Assembly: GCA_050260375.1 (NCBI GenBank)
Contig: JBLNCA010000016.1
Location: forward strand, 1 to 12,435
Direction of reading: 5' to 3'
DNA: 12,435 nt
DNA from: DTFZ01 sp050260375
GTDB lineage: Bacteria > Bacillota > Clostridia > Christensenellales > SZUA-584
The notes under the pieces were generated by a model, which saw nothing but the letters and a program-made list of their open reading frames with translations, ran no database searches and had not been told where the DNA came from. Below are positions 5,643-12,361 of the stretch, piece by piece; within the stretch, counting starts at the first letter, position 1, and each line of letters starts with the position of its first letter. A program made the position numbers and the translations under genes.

Positions 5643-6146
5643 ATGGATCTATACGAAGCAATCGAATCAAGGAACAGCGTACGCTCATATCTTGACACGC
5701 CGGTGGAAAAGGAAAAGCTTGACCGTATACTGCGCGCCGCCCAGCTTGCGCCCACCGCTACCAACAGCCAGGCTTTTAAGATATATGTCATATCCACAAA
5801 GGGGCGCAAGGATATTCTAAAACGCGTGTACCACCGCGACTGGTTTTCTCAGCCGCCTTATGTGCTGCTCGTATGCACGGATAAAGACAGGTGCTGGGTA
5901 CGCCGCGACGGCAAGCCCTATGGCGACGTGGACAGCGCTATAGTCATGGACCATATAATACTCGCGGCGACGGCCGAAGGCCTGGGCACTTGCTGGATAG
6001 GGGCATTTGACGCCGAGGCTGCCAGAGAAGCGTTCAACCTTCCCAGTAATCTAGAGCCGATTGCTTTCACGCCGCTTGGTTACGAGCAGAAAACTCCGCA
6101 CAACAAGATGCGCCGTGAAATAGACGAACTCGTTGTTTATATGTAA
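5643..6146 (+). CDS. Nitroreductase family protein (FMN-dependent)
   Basis: The 167-residue product belongs to the small NADH oxidase/nitroreductase type, which uses FMN and NAD(P)H to reduce nitro or quinone compounds and usually acts as a dimer. SRNSVRSY at residues 9-16 supplies the R-x-S-x-R contacts to the FMN phosphate. APTATNSQ (36-43) and EGLGTCWIG (112-120) are the other family signatures. The frame is open from 5613, but AGGAGG at 5631-5636, six bases before the ATG at 5643, fixes the start. The family is usually 165-220 residues, so this is a short but complete member. It follows the EFR1 gene by 94 bases on the same strand and has a strong terminator after it. The physiological substrate is unknown. 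Confidence 0.9.
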   Translation: MDLYEAIESRNSVRSYLDTPVEKEKLDRILRAAQLAPTATNSQAFKIYVISTKGRKDILKRVYHRDWFSQPPYVLLVCTDKDRCWVRRDGKPYGDVDSAIVMDHIILAATAEGLGTCWIGAFDAEAAREAFNLPSNLEPIAFTPLGYEQKTPHNKMRREIDELVVYM

Positions 6147-6153
6147 TAATTAT

Positions 6154-6180
6154 TCACCCCTTCAAGGGGTGATTTTTATT
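6154..6180 (+). terminator. Rho-independent terminator after the nitroreductase
   Basis: TCACCCCTTCAAGGGGTGA (6154-6172) folds into a stable stem with a tight loop and is followed by TTTTTATTT. It starts eight bases after the stop codon. Confidence 0.85.
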
Positions 6181-6252
6181 TAACACTATATGGAACTCTT
6201 GCCGGACAGCCTCGCGGTATATTGCAGTTCCGCCAACCGCATCGTATCCACA

Positions 6253-6285
6253 CCCCAGCAAGCCTAACGTCTTGCCGGGGACCCC
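6253..6285. repeat. Single unit of the palindromic hairpin family
   Basis: CCCC, AGCAAG, a loop, CTTGCC, GGGG and ACCCC follow the pattern of the arrays at 158-355 and 2771-2843. The left arm CCCCAGCAAG pairs with CTTGCCGGGG at all but one position. Confidence 0.75.
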
Positions 6286-6286
6286 A

Positions 6287-6326
6287 TATTAAGATTCTTC
6301 GTCGCTTCGCTCCTCTGAATGACAAC
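6287..6326 (-). repeat. Interspersed repeat of the TGTCATTC...GAAGAATC type
   Basis: Read on the minus strand, TGTCATTCAGAGGAGCGAAG leads on to CGACGAAGAATCTT. This resembles a short repeat seen in many Bacillota genomes, usually TGTCATTCTGAGCG...GAAGAATC. It directly abuts the hairpin unit at 6253-6285. Confidence 0.55.
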
Positions 6327-6519
6327 ATGAGCTATCACATTACAATAAACGATACAATAGAAATAGCCCGAACGGCATACACCTACGGGGCGCACGGCAG
6401 TGGTCGTTCCCTACGGGTTATGCTTGTTTTAGTGTTCATAGCAATGACAAATTTGGGTTTATTGACATACTGGCGCGTACGGAGCTTTCCGCGCGCGTTT
6501 TTCTTTGCAAGCAAATGGT
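6327..6519. other. Non-coding gap with decayed repeat and a GC hairpin
   Basis: CCTACGGG occurs twice, at about 6382 and 6411, around a partly self-complementary centre (GGGGCGCACGG and CGTTCCC), as in the GTAGGGGC-type repeats of Bacillota. A GC-rich hairpin at about 6473-6497 (GCGCG-CGG/CCG-CGCGC) is followed by TTTTT on the plus strand only. TTGACA at 6462 has no matching -10 box. I find no supported gene between 6147 and 6519. Confidence 0.4.
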
Positions 6520-7737
6520 TTATTGTCCTTCCTGCTCGGGCCTATGGCCGGCGACTATGTCGCTGCTCAAATTCGTTCCTATCGATATCGCGCCGCTGCC
6601 GAACCTGCTGCGTATATCGTCTATGGTGCGCTCTATCTTCTCCTGCTTGGCGCTTGCCGGCTCTTCGTCGAAGAAGCTGAGCTGCCCTCTATCGGCATCG
6701 CAGAGCCCGAGCCCCGTTATAGTCAGCATGCGTATAGGCACGTTTAAGTTCCATGAAGCCTTTATTAGTTCAATCGCCGCGCCGCTTATTTCCTTTGCAA
6801 GGCAGGTAGGCTTTGCAAGCTTTTTCTGCCGCGAGATAGTCTTGAAGTTCGGGTCGCGTATCATCACCTGCACGGCGAAGCATTTCAGCCCGTGCCTGCG
6901 CAGTCGCGCCGCTACGGTATCGGAAAGCGCAAGCACGCCCGAGGTTATATCTTCGATGCCCGTAAGGTCGCGCCTGAACGTCATGCCGTTGCCTACAGAC
7001 TTTGCTTCCCGCTCCTCGCCCGCGAAGTGGACGGGGCTGTCGTCGATGCCGTTGGCGCAGTCGTGCAGCATTGCGCCTAATTTGCCCAGCTTATCCGTTA
7101 TCGCGGCTTTATCGAACGCCGCGAGCTGTCCAATAGTGGTTATTCCGAGTTCTTTGAGCGCCTTCGTCGCAGCCTTGCCCGCGAAAAGCAACGACGACAC
7201 GGGCAGCGGAAAGACTATTTCCCTGTAATTTTCCCGCGATATTACCGTGGTCGCGTCGGGCTTTTTAAGGTCGCTGCCCAATTTGGCAAACGTCTTGTTG
7301 AACGACACTCCTACCGAAACGGTAAGCCCCGTTTCATGCTTTACCGTCTCCCTAATTTTATCTGCAGTCTCTTTGGCTCCGCCGAACAGGTGCATGCTGC
7401 CCGTAATGTCGAGCCACGACTCGTCTATGCCGAAGGGCTCTACCATATCGGTGAACCGCTCGTAAATGCTGTTTATTATATTCGAATACTTTCTGTATCT
7501 GTCGTGATGCGGCGGGACAAGCACAAGCTGCGGGCATTTCTTCTTTGCCTGGCCTACCGTGTCCGTCGTCTTTATGCCAAAGCTCTTGGCAAGCTCGTTT
7601 TTTGCTAGTATTATGCCGTGGCGGTCTTCCACGCTGCCGCTCACCGCCATGGGCACGTTTTTAAGCTCAGGGCGGTACAGGCATTCCACCGAGGCGAAAA
7701 ATCCGTTTGCGTCGCAATGCAGTATGGTTCTGTCCAT
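6520..7737 (-). CDS. dinB: Y-family DNA polymerase (DNA polymerase IV type)
   Basis: The 405-residue translesion polymerase copies past damaged bases at low fidelity. The palm metal ligands are D9 in HCDANGFFASVE and D105-E106 in GIDESWLD. The residue two after the first Asp is Asn, as in Gram-positive UmuC/YqjW-like enzymes, instead of the DxD of E. coli DinB. F13-F14 include the steric-gate position. Fingers motifs (ILAKNELAKSFGI), the thumb (GVSFNKTFAKLGSDLKKP) and the little-finger domain follow. QLSFF at 352-356 is a beta-clamp binding motif near the C-terminus. It is the last gene of a three-gene operon: six bases separate it from the metallopeptidase stop, and its GGAGGG/AAGG binding sites overlap that gene's end, which suggests translational coupling. 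I saw no GAAC-N4-GTTC LexA-type box upstream of the operon. Confidence 0.92.
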   Translation of the reverse strand: MDRTILHCDANGFFASVECLYRPELKNVPMAVSGSVEDRHGIILAKNELAKSFGIKTTDTVGQAKKKCPQLVLVPPHHDRYRKYSNIINSIYERFTDMVEPFGIDESWLDITGSMHLFGGAKETADKIRETVKHETGLTVSVGVSFNKTFAKLGSDLKKPDATTVISRENYREIVFPLPVSSLLFAGKAATKALKELGITTIGQLAAFDKAAITDKLGKLGAMLHDCANGIDDSPVHFAGEEREAKSVGNGMTFRRDLTGIEDITSGVLALSDTVAARLRRHGLKCFAVQVMIRDPNFKTISRQKKLAKPTCLAKEISGAAIELIKASWNLNVPIRMLTITGLGLCDADRGQLSFFDEEPASAKQEKIERTIDDIRSRFGSGAISIGTNLSSDIVAGHRPEQEGQ

Positions 7738-7743
7738 CGCGCC

Positions 7744-8133
7744 TTAATTCCCTCCAAGCTTTTGCCTATGCTCCAGCAGGTACTTGGCTATATACTGCTC
7801 GTCCTCTATCTCTAAGTCCCGCTCTCCGGAGAGCGATTCAAGGTGGTGCCTCATCTCATGGCGCAGCGTTTTCCTTAGCTCGGCTCTCAGCCTCTCCACT
7901 GAAACACCGCCGTACACCTTTATAAACGAGCCGTAGTATATCGCGATATACCTGCCCATTGCTCCGCCCGAATAGTATTCGCCGAGAGCATAAAGGCCGC
8001 CGCCCTTCGATTCGGGATGCAGCTTTGCCTGGCTGAGCAGTATGACTCCTCCGTTGAGCTCGCGAAAAAACTCTTCCGGAAGCTCGGCTGCCAGCTCGTT
8101 CAGCATATTTTCCATTTCGTCTATAGATATCAC
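7744..8133 (-). CDS. Zincin-like metallopeptidase family protein (PF06262-type)
   Basis: The protein is about 129 residues with the zinc protease signature HEMRHHLESLSGERD (H92-E93...H96-H97, then G and D). LPEEFF (19-24), LNGGVILL and LGEY..GRYIAIYYGSF are further hallmarks of the small zincin-like family PF06262. There is no signal peptide, so it is cytoplasmic; its substrate is unknown. The frame is open to a TTG at 8166, with an ATG at 8157. Neither has a ribosome binding site. I chose the GTG at 8133 because GAAAGGG lies about ten bases upstream and MISIDEMENML matches the family's N-terminus. It is the middle gene of the VOC-metallopeptidase-polymerase operon. The family is certain, the exact start is not. 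Confidence 0.85.
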   Translation of the reverse strand: MISIDEMENMLNELAAELPEEFFRELNGGVILLSQAKLHPESKGGGLYALGEYYSGGAMGRYIAIYYGSFIKVYGGVSVERLRAELRKTLRHEMRHHLESLSGERDLEIEDEQYIAKYLLEHRQKLGGN

Positions 8134-8205
8134 AGCCGGTTTACCCTTTCGCCGCATCGCAAACAAATGCGCGCTTTTCTTGCGACAAATTTCGCACGGC
8201 TTATG

Positions 8206-8568
8206 TCAGCCTCGCTGTTTCTGCTCGAAGAACTGTACGAGCATGCCGTCAGGGTCGCTGACGAAAAAGAAGCGTGTACGCGGGCTGGGCGCAAAAGGCC
8301 CGCTGTGCAGCTTTACGCCGCGCTGCTCGCAAAAGGCCATCTTTTCTTCCAGGTTGTCTACCCGAATGCCTATGGAAACGCCTCCGCCGGTGTGCGGCTC
8401 CATTTTTCCCTCTATAAGCTCCAATTTTGTGTCGTCTTCGCCTAAGAAAGCCAGCTCGGCGCCCGGCTCGCTGAAACGGCGTACAACAGGAAGGCCGGCT
8501 ATCTCATTATAAAAGCGAATTGAAGCTTCCAAGTCCCTCACATATATCGTGCACCACAAAAACCGCAT
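8206..8568 (-). CDS. VOC superfamily (glyoxalase/dioxygenase-like) protein
   Basis: The 120-residue protein has two beta-alpha-beta-beta-beta modules (about 1-55 and 62-118). Typical VOC features are YVRDLEASIRFYNEIAGLPV at 9-28, LELIEG at 49-54 and FFFVSDPDGMLVQFFEQ at 100-116. In glyoxalase I, metal is bound by His or Gln, Glu, His and Glu. Here the Glu positions remain (E50 and E115), but the first position reads W/C (LWCT) and the third reads S (GVSIGI). It may therefore bind a different metal, or a ligand without metal. GAGGGGGG just upstream of the ATG is a strong ribosome binding site. As first gene of the operon it has the promoter at 8601-8630. The substrate is unknown. Confidence 0.87.
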   Translation of the reverse strand: MRFLWCTIYVRDLEASIRFYNEIAGLPVVRRFSEPGAELAFLGEDDTKLELIEGKMEPHTGGGVSIGIRVDNLEEKMAFCEQRGVKLHSGPFAPSPRTRFFFVSDPDGMLVQFFEQKQRG

Positions 8569-8600
8569 AGTACCCCCCTCATTTGCCAGTATAGATAGAT

Positions 8601-8630
8601 ACTATAACATACTCCTATTTCTTTCAACAA
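8601..8630 (-). promoter_or_regulatory. Promoter of the VOC-metallopeptidase-dinB operon
   Basis: On the minus strand, TTGTTG (8630-8625) and an 18-base spacer lead to TATAGT (8606-8601), with TG at 8609-8608 making an extended -10. It lies about 35 bases before the VOC start. No LexA-like palindrome overlaps it. Confidence 0.5.
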
Positions 8631-8686
8631 TCCATGTAAATATTTGCGGATTGTTTTACTGCGAAATATGATTATCTTTTTCTATA

Positions 8687-8695
8687 TGCTATAAT
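8687..8695 (+). promoter_or_regulatory. Extended -10 promoter of the pyrophosphatase gene
   Basis: TGCTATAAT is a perfect extended -10 (TG, one base, TATAAT) 29 bases before the ATG at 8725. No clear -35 box is present, as is usual for extended -10 promoters. It diverges from the minus-strand promoter at 8601-8630. Confidence 0.6.
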
Positions 8696-8724
8696 GATGA
8701 ATATTCATACACACAGGAGTGACA

Positions 8725-10356
8725 ATGGGACTTACGTACATCTTTGGGCATAAAAATCCTGACAGCGATACTATATGCTCCTCTATTGCTTACGCTTACT
8801 TAAAAAAACTTTCAGGGCTCGACGCCGTCGCCGTAAAGCTGGGCGAACTCAACAGCGAAACAAAATTTATACTGCAGTATTTCAAAACAGCGGAGCCTCC
8901 AACGCTCGGCACGATAAGGACGCAGATATCCGACCTGCCGATAGACGAGGCTGTGTGCGTATCCCCGTCGGTATCGATACGCGCGGCATGGATGTGCATG
9001 AAGCGGCACTCCCAGAAATCACTTGCCGTTGTTGACGAAAACGGCGTACTGACGGGAATAGCGACGCTCTCCGACATCACAAGAAATTATATGGACGTCG
9101 GCGACGCCGCGCTTCTGTCTAAAAGCCGTACGTCTTATAAGAACATCGTTGAAACGCTCAAAGCGAAAGTGGAAACCGGCGACGTTGAATCACGGTACGT
9201 AACCGGGCGCGTCGTTGTTGCGGCGCAGCGCTATACGAAGATTAAAAACTATGTTGCGCCGGGCGACATTGTCATTGCAAACATAGATAAAAACATACAC
9301 GAAGCGATATACAGCGGCGCCGGCCTTATCATATGCACATGCGGCTTATCCCCGGAGAAAGAAGACCTAGACATAGCGCGGCGCAACGACTGTGTTGTCA
9401 TTTCGACGGAATACGACACTTTCTGCGCTTCAATGCTTATACGCCAGAGCATACCAGTTGGGTATGTAATGACCAGGGATAACATAGTAACGGTCTCGAT
9501 AGACGAACTGAAAGACGACGCGAAAGAACGTATGCTTAAAACAAGGTTCCGCAGTTATCCCGTTATCGACTCGCAAAACAAGGTTATTGGCATGATATCG
9601 AGATACCACCTGTTATCCAAGGCGCGCAAACAGGTAATACTTGTGGACCATAACGAAAAAAGCCAGACGGCAGCCGGTATTGAAGACGCGGAAATTATAG
9701 AAATAATAGACCATCACCGCCTTGGCGATATACAGACAAGCAATCCTATTTTAATGAAGAACGAGCCTTTGGGAAGCACGGCGACTATTATAGCGTCTTT
9801 GTACAAAGACAGCCGCGTCGATATTCCCCCTGCGATAGCGGGCATACTTCTCTCGGCGATAATATCCGATACGCTTAAATTTCAATCCCCCACGTGCACG
9901 CCGCAGGATATAGAAACGGCGCGCAGCCTTGCCGCAATCGCCGACGTGGATATTGACGACCTGGCGGTTAAGATAATAAACGCGGGCTCCGACCTTCGCA
10001 GCAAGACTCCGGATGAAATAATAGAGAGCGACTTGAAAGAGTATATCGTCGCCAAATATAAAATAGGTATAGCTCAGGTGTATGCCGTCGATACTGAGAA
10101 CATTTCAGACTTGCTTCCGGCTATTCTTGAGCGCATGGACTTTATCAAATCCAAAAACGGCTTCTCGTTTTTACTGCTGCTGATTACGGATTTGAAGCGC
10201 GCAGGTTCGCAGGCCGTAGTAACGGGCGAGAGAAAAGATATATTCTTCAAAGCGTTTTCTTTGGAGCAGGAAGGCGATACCGTATTCCTTCCCGGCGTGT
10301 TGTCACGCAAAAAGCAGGTATTCCCGAAAATAATGTCTATAGAAGACGAGCTCTAA
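8725..10356 (+). CDS. ppaC: Manganese-dependent inorganic pyrophosphatase with regulatory CBS and DRTGG domains
   Basis: The 543-residue family II pyrophosphatase of the DHH/DHHA2 fold hydrolyses pyrophosphate to two phosphates in the cytoplasm and so pulls biosynthetic reactions forward. GHKNPDSDT puts H9, D13 and D15 at the canonical metal positions. VDHNE (307-311) and DHH (329-331) follow, then D382 in ISDTLKF, and the DHHA2 substrate motif SRKKQ at 527-531. Between the first catalytic strand and DHN lies an insert of about 230 residues: CBS1 (about 70-125), a DRTGG-like segment (about 130-240) and CBS2 (about 243-297). Such CBS-type enzymes are regulated by adenine nucleotides (AMP/ADP inhibit, diadenosine tetraphosphate activates in the Clostridium perfringens enzyme). 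A GTG at 8719 overlaps AGGAG (8715-8719), so the ATG at 8725 is the start. Confidence 0.93.
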   Translation: MGLTYIFGHKNPDSDTICSSIAYAYLKKLSGLDAVAVKLGELNSETKFILQYFKTAEPPTLGTIRTQISDLPIDEAVCVSPSVSIRAAWMCMKRHSQKSLAVVDENGVLTGIATLSDITRNYMDVGDAALLSKSRTSYKNIVETLKAKVETGDVESRYVTGRVVVAAQRYTKIKNYVAPGDIVIANIDKNIHEAIYSGAGLIICTCGLSPEKEDLDIARRNDCVVISTEYDTFCASMLIRQSIPVGYVMTRDNIVTVSIDELKDDAKERMLKTRFRSYPVIDSQNKVIGMISRYHLLSKARKQVILVDHNEKSQTAAGIEDAEIIEIIDHHRLGDIQTSNPILMKNEPLGSTATIIASLYKDSRVDIPPAIAGILLSAIISDTLKFQSPTCTPQDIETARSLAAIADVDIDDLAVKIINAGSDLRSKTPDEIIESDLKEYIVAKYKIGIAQVYAVDTENISDLLPAILERMDFIKSKNGFSFLLLLITDLKRAGSQAVVTGERKDIFFKAFSLEQEGDTVFLPGVLSRKKQVFPKIMSIEDEL

Positions 10357-10373
10357 GCTGTTTGATTTGCGGT

Positions 10374-11486
10374 TTAACCGTTTGTTTCTATCGCTTTGCG
10401 CCGCTTAAGGTTGGAAAAAGACAGCCTTATAAGTTCGCTCACCGTTTGGTATATGAACTTCTTTGAATCCGCGTCTATGTTTTTCATCGCGTTCAGTATC
10501 GAGGTAATGCCAGTGTGCCAGTCTTTGAACAGCTGGTTGAAGTCTTCGTTCTCCGTTTTTTCGATTACCTGGAACAGCGCGTCAACCAATAGCTTGCGCT
10601 TTTCGTCCGTCATGGAGTCAAGCCACTGGTTCAGCATCCTGTTCCTGAACAATGCGGCGCTCCTTACGTTTTCTATGTAGCTGAAATCGTCGCCTTCCAC
10701 GACCCACGAATACGGCTCATGCTGCATTATGCCGCGCCGGCTGCTCTTAACGACGGAATAATCCGCGTGGTACTGCAGCAGCATGCCAATAAGCGACGAT
10801 TCGGGCAGGGTGGTGTTTATGCGGTCTTTTATTCTCTTAAAGCCGTCGCTTTCAAACAGGTTTTCCTTAAACCCAGGGCCGTCATGGTTGTATACGTTCA
10901 ATATGCGTTTCTGTACCGTCGCTTTGCAGTTTATAGACGAATAAACCGCAATATTGCCGCCTTTTGAATGTCCGCCCACTCTTATTTTCATTGCCCTTGG
11001 AATCAGCCTTGCAACGGTATTGAGGTAATTTACCCCATCCTGCTGGGACGGCACCGGGCTCAAGAAGGCCATATTGAAATCTTCCTTCCACCCTATAAGC
11101 GACGCGTCGGTTCCGCGAAAAGCTATGTAAACCGTCTTGTCGTCAAGCAAATATGTCACCGCTGAAAACTGCTTTTCCATTACCGGATCCATATTGTTGA
11201 CATAGTAATTCATTTTAATGTCTCTGAATCTCGGGCTGGAAGCAAGCGCGTATATGAACATTTTATTGTTTTCCATTTCACGCGTATTGCGAAACATGGA
11301 ATCAAACATCTCGGCCTTAAGGAGATCCTTTATGCGCACAGGTTTCGCCCTATCGCCTATTCCGTGAACGAGCCCTTTAAAATCCATATAAGACAGCTTG
11401 GAAAGCACAAGGCTGTCAACGGCATTGAAGCTTTTTTCAGACATGCCGTGCATGTTATTTTCAATGTATTCTATGATATTTCCCAT
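10374..11486 (-). CDS. DUF2974/Mbeg1-like alpha/beta serine hydrolase
   Basis: The 370-residue cytoplasmic protein has a lipase-like core: TVYIAFRGTD (118-127) is the oxyanion strand seen in class 3 lipases, and GGHSKGGNIAVY carries the nucleophile S174 in G-H-S-K-G. YNHDGPGF (about 203-210) probably supplies the acidic residue, and a His in QYHADYSVV may complete the triad. This arrangement fits DUF2974 (Mbeg1-like) proteins, frequent in Clostridia and of unknown substrate. About 110 N-terminal residues and a helical, charged C-terminal part flank the core. The frame opens at 11501, but GGAGG four bases before the ATG at 11486 favours that start. It is a single gene converging on the pyrophosphatase gene, with 17 bases between the stops and only a weak CGGTTTAACCG palindrome there. 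Confidence 0.85.
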   Translation of the reverse strand: MGNIIEYIENNMHGMSEKSFNAVDSLVLSKLSYMDFKGLVHGIGDRAKPVRIKDLLKAEMFDSMFRNTREMENNKMFIYALASSPRFRDIKMNYYVNNMDPVMEKQFSAVTYLLDDKTVYIAFRGTDASLIGWKEDFNMAFLSPVPSQQDGVNYLNTVARLIPRAMKIRVGGHSKGGNIAVYSSINCKATVQKRILNVYNHDGPGFKENLFESDGFKRIKDRINTTLPESSLIGMLLQYHADYSVVKSSRRGIMQHEPYSWVVEGDDFSYIENVRSAALFRNRMLNQWLDSMTDEKRKLLVDALFQVIEKTENEDFNQLFKDWHTGITSILNAMKNIDADSKKFIYQTVSELIRLSFSNLKRRKAIETNG

Positions 11487-11511
11487 TCTGCCTCCGTGCA
11501 TTCCGGCTGAT

Positions 11512-11540
11512 TTAACAAAAGTTTTCTTTTATTCTATCAA
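11512..11540 (-). promoter_or_regulatory. Sigma-A-type promoter of the DUF2974 gene
   Basis: On the minus strand, TTGATA (11540-11535), a 17-base spacer and TGTTAA (11517-11512) lie 26 bases before the ATG. Spacing is ideal, and the -10 is a partial match. Confidence 0.5.
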
Positions 11541-11599
11541 AATAATGCTAAATTTACTATAAGAAGATGTTAGCGTTATTTTTGCTGAATAAAAATACT

Positions 11600-11767
11600 A
11601 AGTCCAATTAAAAAGCATTTGTTTGAACCTATGTAAAAGCTGGTCGATTCGTTCACTTTCGTTTACATTTCTCCCGCATTTGCACCGTTTTCGGCTCGCT
11701 TTATCTGCCACTGGCAGCGCTCGCCTTCAGCGTCCTCCGGTTTTACGCCGGCCGGCTGTTAACCGGA
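11600..11767. repeat. Structured repeat element, copy A
   Basis: The element starts AAGTCCAATTAAAAAGC and ends CCGGCTGTTAACCGGA. Its last 50 bases (11718-11767) match copy B at 49 of 50 positions, while the first two thirds have diverged. Hairpins are kept: GCAT/ATGT near the start, and CTGCC-ACT-GGCAG at 11705-11717. The end has four CCGG boxes (11737, 11748, 11752, 11763), giving two CCGG-N7-CCGG hairpins in a row. No ORF with a binding site lies in it. The strand of transcription, if any, is unknown. Confidence 0.75.
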
Positions 11768-11793
11768 TGTCATAATTATAAGCTTATAATGTT

Positions 11794-11959
11794 AAGTCCA
11801 ATTAAAAGCAGTGGTTTAAACCTGCTTAAAAAATGGTCGCATAGCTCATTTCATTCGCATTGCTCCCTTTTTTAAGCCGCTTCCGGCTCACTTCATCACG
11901 CACTGCGTGCGCTCGCCTCCAGCGTCCTCCGGTTTTACGCCGGCCGGCTGTTAACCGGA
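11794..11959. repeat. Structured repeat element, copy B
   Basis: This is the second copy, 194 bases after copy A in the same orientation. Helices matching copy A are GCAG/CTGC and CACGC-ACT-GCGTG (11897-11909). The latter keeps the ACT triloop while three of its five base pairs are changed on both sides. It also has GCTTAAAAAA and TTTTTTAAGC arms about 30 bases apart, and AGCCG-CTTC-CGGCT. The terminal CCGG-N7-CCGG pair (11929-11958) is identical to copy A. Confidence 0.75.
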
Positions 11960-11987
11960 ACCGTCAGCTTAATCTTTACATGGAAGT

Positions 11988-12026
11988 CATACAAAAACAG
12001 CACTCAATGAGTGCTGTTTTTGTATG
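11988..12026 (-). terminator. Terminator of the rRNA/tRNA operon
   Basis: A long perfect hairpin is built from ATACAAAAACAGCACTC and its complement. On the minus strand it ends in TTTTTGTAT. Its right edge overlaps the encoded CCA end of tRNA-Asn by two bases, so transcription stops immediately after the tRNA. Confidence 0.85.
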
Positions 12027-12099
12027 GCTCCCCAGGTAGGGTTTGAACCTACGACCCTCCGGTTAACAGCCGGATGCTCTACCGCTGAGCTACTGAGGA
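12025..12099 (-). tRNA. tRNA-Asn (GTT)
   Basis: The 75-base gene folds as a full cloverleaf. The acceptor stem is TCCTCAG/CTGGGGA with one T-G pair, and the D stem is GCTC/GAGC. The anticodon arm is TCCGG-CTGTTAA-CCGGA, with anticodon GTT. The T stem is GTAGG/CCTAC with loop TTCAAAC. The discriminator is G, and CCA is encoded. It follows the 5S gene on the same strand and shares its transcript. Confidence 0.95.
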
Positions 12100-12107
12100 A
12101 TATTTGA

Positions 12108-12224
12108 ATCCGGCAGCTACCTACTCTCCCAGGCCGTGTCCAGCCAAGTACCATCGGCGTTTAAGGGCTTAACTTCTGTGTTCGGGATGAGAACAGGTGG
12201 AACCCCTTAGCTATCACCACCGGA
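12108..12224 (-). rRNA. rrf: 5S ribosomal RNA
   Basis: On the minus strand the conserved core includes GGTTCCACCTGTTCTCATCC, CGAACACAGAAGTTAAGC and CTGGGAGAGTAGG. The ends CCGGTGGTGAT and GCTGCCGG pair as helix I. The mature ends are estimated to within a few bases. tRNA-Asn starts 8-9 bases downstream. Confidence 0.95.
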
Positions 12225-12255
12225 AATTGATATACAATTTTGTTTTGCCTTATCT

Positions 12256-12284
12256 AATATAAAGCGTGTGCTTTCATTTGTCAA
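12256..12284 (-). promoter_or_regulatory. Strong sigma-A promoter in the 23S-5S spacer
   Basis: On the minus strand, TTGACA (12284-12279), a 17-base spacer and TATATT (12261-12256) form a near-consensus promoter. The start site would fall about 25 bases before the 5S 5' end, so 5S and tRNA-Asn could be made independently of the main rRNA promoters. Confidence 0.7.
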
Positions 12285-12302
12285 TAAGAGCACATTGAAA
12301 AC

Positions 12303-12314
12303 TGCTAAAGAACA
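12303..12314 (-). promoter_or_regulatory. boxA-like antitermination element
   Basis: TGTTCTTTAGCA on the minus strand matches the rRNA boxA consensus TGCTCTTTAACA at 10 of 12 positions. It lies in the 23S-5S spacer, where NusB-dependent antitermination signals are expected. A second, partial copy (TGCTCTT, 12286-12292) abuts the -35 box of the spacer promoter. Confidence 0.55.
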
Positions 12315-12361
12315 AGAAGCAAGTCTTAGGCTTGATGAATCAATATATACAATCTTTATGA

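Noticed and set aside
6473..6502. GC-rich hairpin as terminator of the dinB operon.
   Set aside because: The T run is on the plus-strand side only; on the minus strand, the direction of dinB, no T tract follows.
6222..6747. Open frames at the end of the dinB gene and in the repeat island.
   Set aside because: They start in repeats and then run antisense to the well-supported polymerase gene.
8569..8724. LexA box in the divergent promoter region before the dinB operon.
   Set aside because: No GAAC-N4-GTTC or close variant was found on either strand.
11600..11959. T-box or tRNA pseudogene explanation for the repeat with the Asn anticodon arm.
   Set aside because: No T-box sequence, acceptor, D or T arm is present, and no synthetase or transporter gene follows; only the anticodon arm matches.
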